Shown here piece by piece: positions 63,330 through 64,000 of a DNA stretch of 64,000 nt. Position numbers and translations under genes: made by a program. Below the pieces are notes generated by a model, which made no database searches, was not told the DNA's origin, and saw only the letters and a program-made list of their open reading frames with translations. Within the stretch, counting starts at the first letter, position 1. Each line of letters opens with the position of its first letter. Origin of the DNA: Micromussa lordhowensis (Eukaryota; Cnidaria; Anthozoa; Scleractinia; Lobophylliidae); NCBI GenBank assembly GCA_964020085.1, contig OZ026595.1, positions 10,219,516 through 10,283,515 on the forward strand, written 5' to 3'.

Positions 63330-64000
63330 GTAATCTCCCTGTCAGAATTGGCATGGTATAAAATAGTCGCAAAACACTTTCTCCTGGTATACCTAGAACA
63401 TCCAACTAAGGCAGTCAGTGTAAATCGAGAAATGCACGTGACTCGTGGGATATTCCATGGCATACCACTCGAAAGCGTTACATAATTACTAAATATATCA
63501 TGTTGTCTATGGCCTTTTAGGCAGCATTTGATAGCATGCATAATTAGTATTTTTCAGGGTTGGCGGTTTTAATAAACAAGTATTTTTTCTTGGTTTGCTC
63601 CATCTAAGCCCTCCAACACCAATTCTCTAAGTCGGAAACCTTAAGATTGGAACTGGAGCGCGATAGTTAGCTGGCAGTACTGATTCTGACATTCATACTC
63701 ACAGCAAATACCCAAATTCAGATCGTTTATTACACGTTGGTAACTGGATCAAGATTACTGATATAATAAGTCGAAGGTTCACTCAATTCGTCAGGCAAAG
63801 GTGGAGTGCTGCTAAGAAATTTACAAGATGAGACACACTGAAGAACATTATAAGCAAAGAGACTTCTGGTTGTTATGACGATATACGCTTCTTCTACAAA
63901 TATCATTTTTTTAACCAGGAGAAAGTAGGCTTTTATGAACCTTTTCAAAGTGCACGTGGATTTTTTAACTTATTTCAAGGATATGAAAAAACAAAATGAA
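63330..64000. other. Intron of copy 2 at window end; nothing recognised
   Basis: No SH2-like exon or bounded repeat is visible before the window ends. Confidence 0.4.

Noticed and set aside
1..64000. tRNA, rRNA or other structural RNA genes
   Set aside because: None recognised by eye on either strand; a covariance-model scan would be needed to exclude degenerate copies.

Overview
The window is metazoan nuclear DNA, very probably from an anthozoan cnidarian (coral or sea-anemone type). This is inferred from the intron-rich SH3BP2-like host genes, a TTAGGG-type interstitial telomere run, and a repeat load dominated by Penelope-like elements, Ty3/gypsy elements, an ISL2EU-type DNA transposon and many palindromic MITEs. 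There is no prokaryotic organisation: no operons, rRNA or CRISPR.

Host genes. Two tandem plus-strand paralogs of the SH3BP2/3BP2 adaptor (PH domain, proline-rich linker, SH2 domain) frame the window. Copy 1 runs from about 1762 to the stop at 32016. I can place nine exons; the N-terminal SH2 exons are not convincingly located. Copy 2 starts at 49317 and its last visible exon ends at 63329, so its SH2 exons lie beyond the window. Matching exons have the same lengths and phases (100, 112, 73 and 43 bp) and the same GC-AG intron after the third coding exon. Intron sizes differ widely because different transposons landed in each copy.

Region by region. 1-8960: copy 1 exons 1-3 with several foldback/MITE elements, some nested. 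9140-13620: a decayed minus-strand gypsy element. 14067-18032: PH end, proline-rich and linker exons. 18700-27360: MITEs, a RecQ-like fragment, a Penelope element in head-to-head inverted form, and a TTAA foldback. 28490-31680: an array of about 75 units of 42 bp in the last SH2 intron. 33711-44618: a composite ISL2EU-type transposon (YqaJ nuclease gene, THAP/DDE transposase gene, perfect 79-bp TIRs). It is interrupted by an intact gypsy element with identical 162-bp LTRs, and its right TIR is split by a non-autonomous element with G-quadruplex-like ends. 45535-49140: Penelope remains, a MITE, and a second element with GC-rich long TIRs related at its tips to the previous one. 49317-63329: copy 2 with Penelope and gypsy fragments, a 1.06-kb TTAA element, and a 2.9-kb Penelope palindrome.

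The most unusual content is the transposon nesting and the two non-autonomous elements with long, tandem-repeat-rich, G/C-rich inverted ends and 9-11 bp target duplications. Several insertions have their empty site preserved elsewhere in the window, which makes the boundaries unusually firm. Exon calls rest on splice-site, phase and paralog agreement read by eye; no alignment or database search was run.
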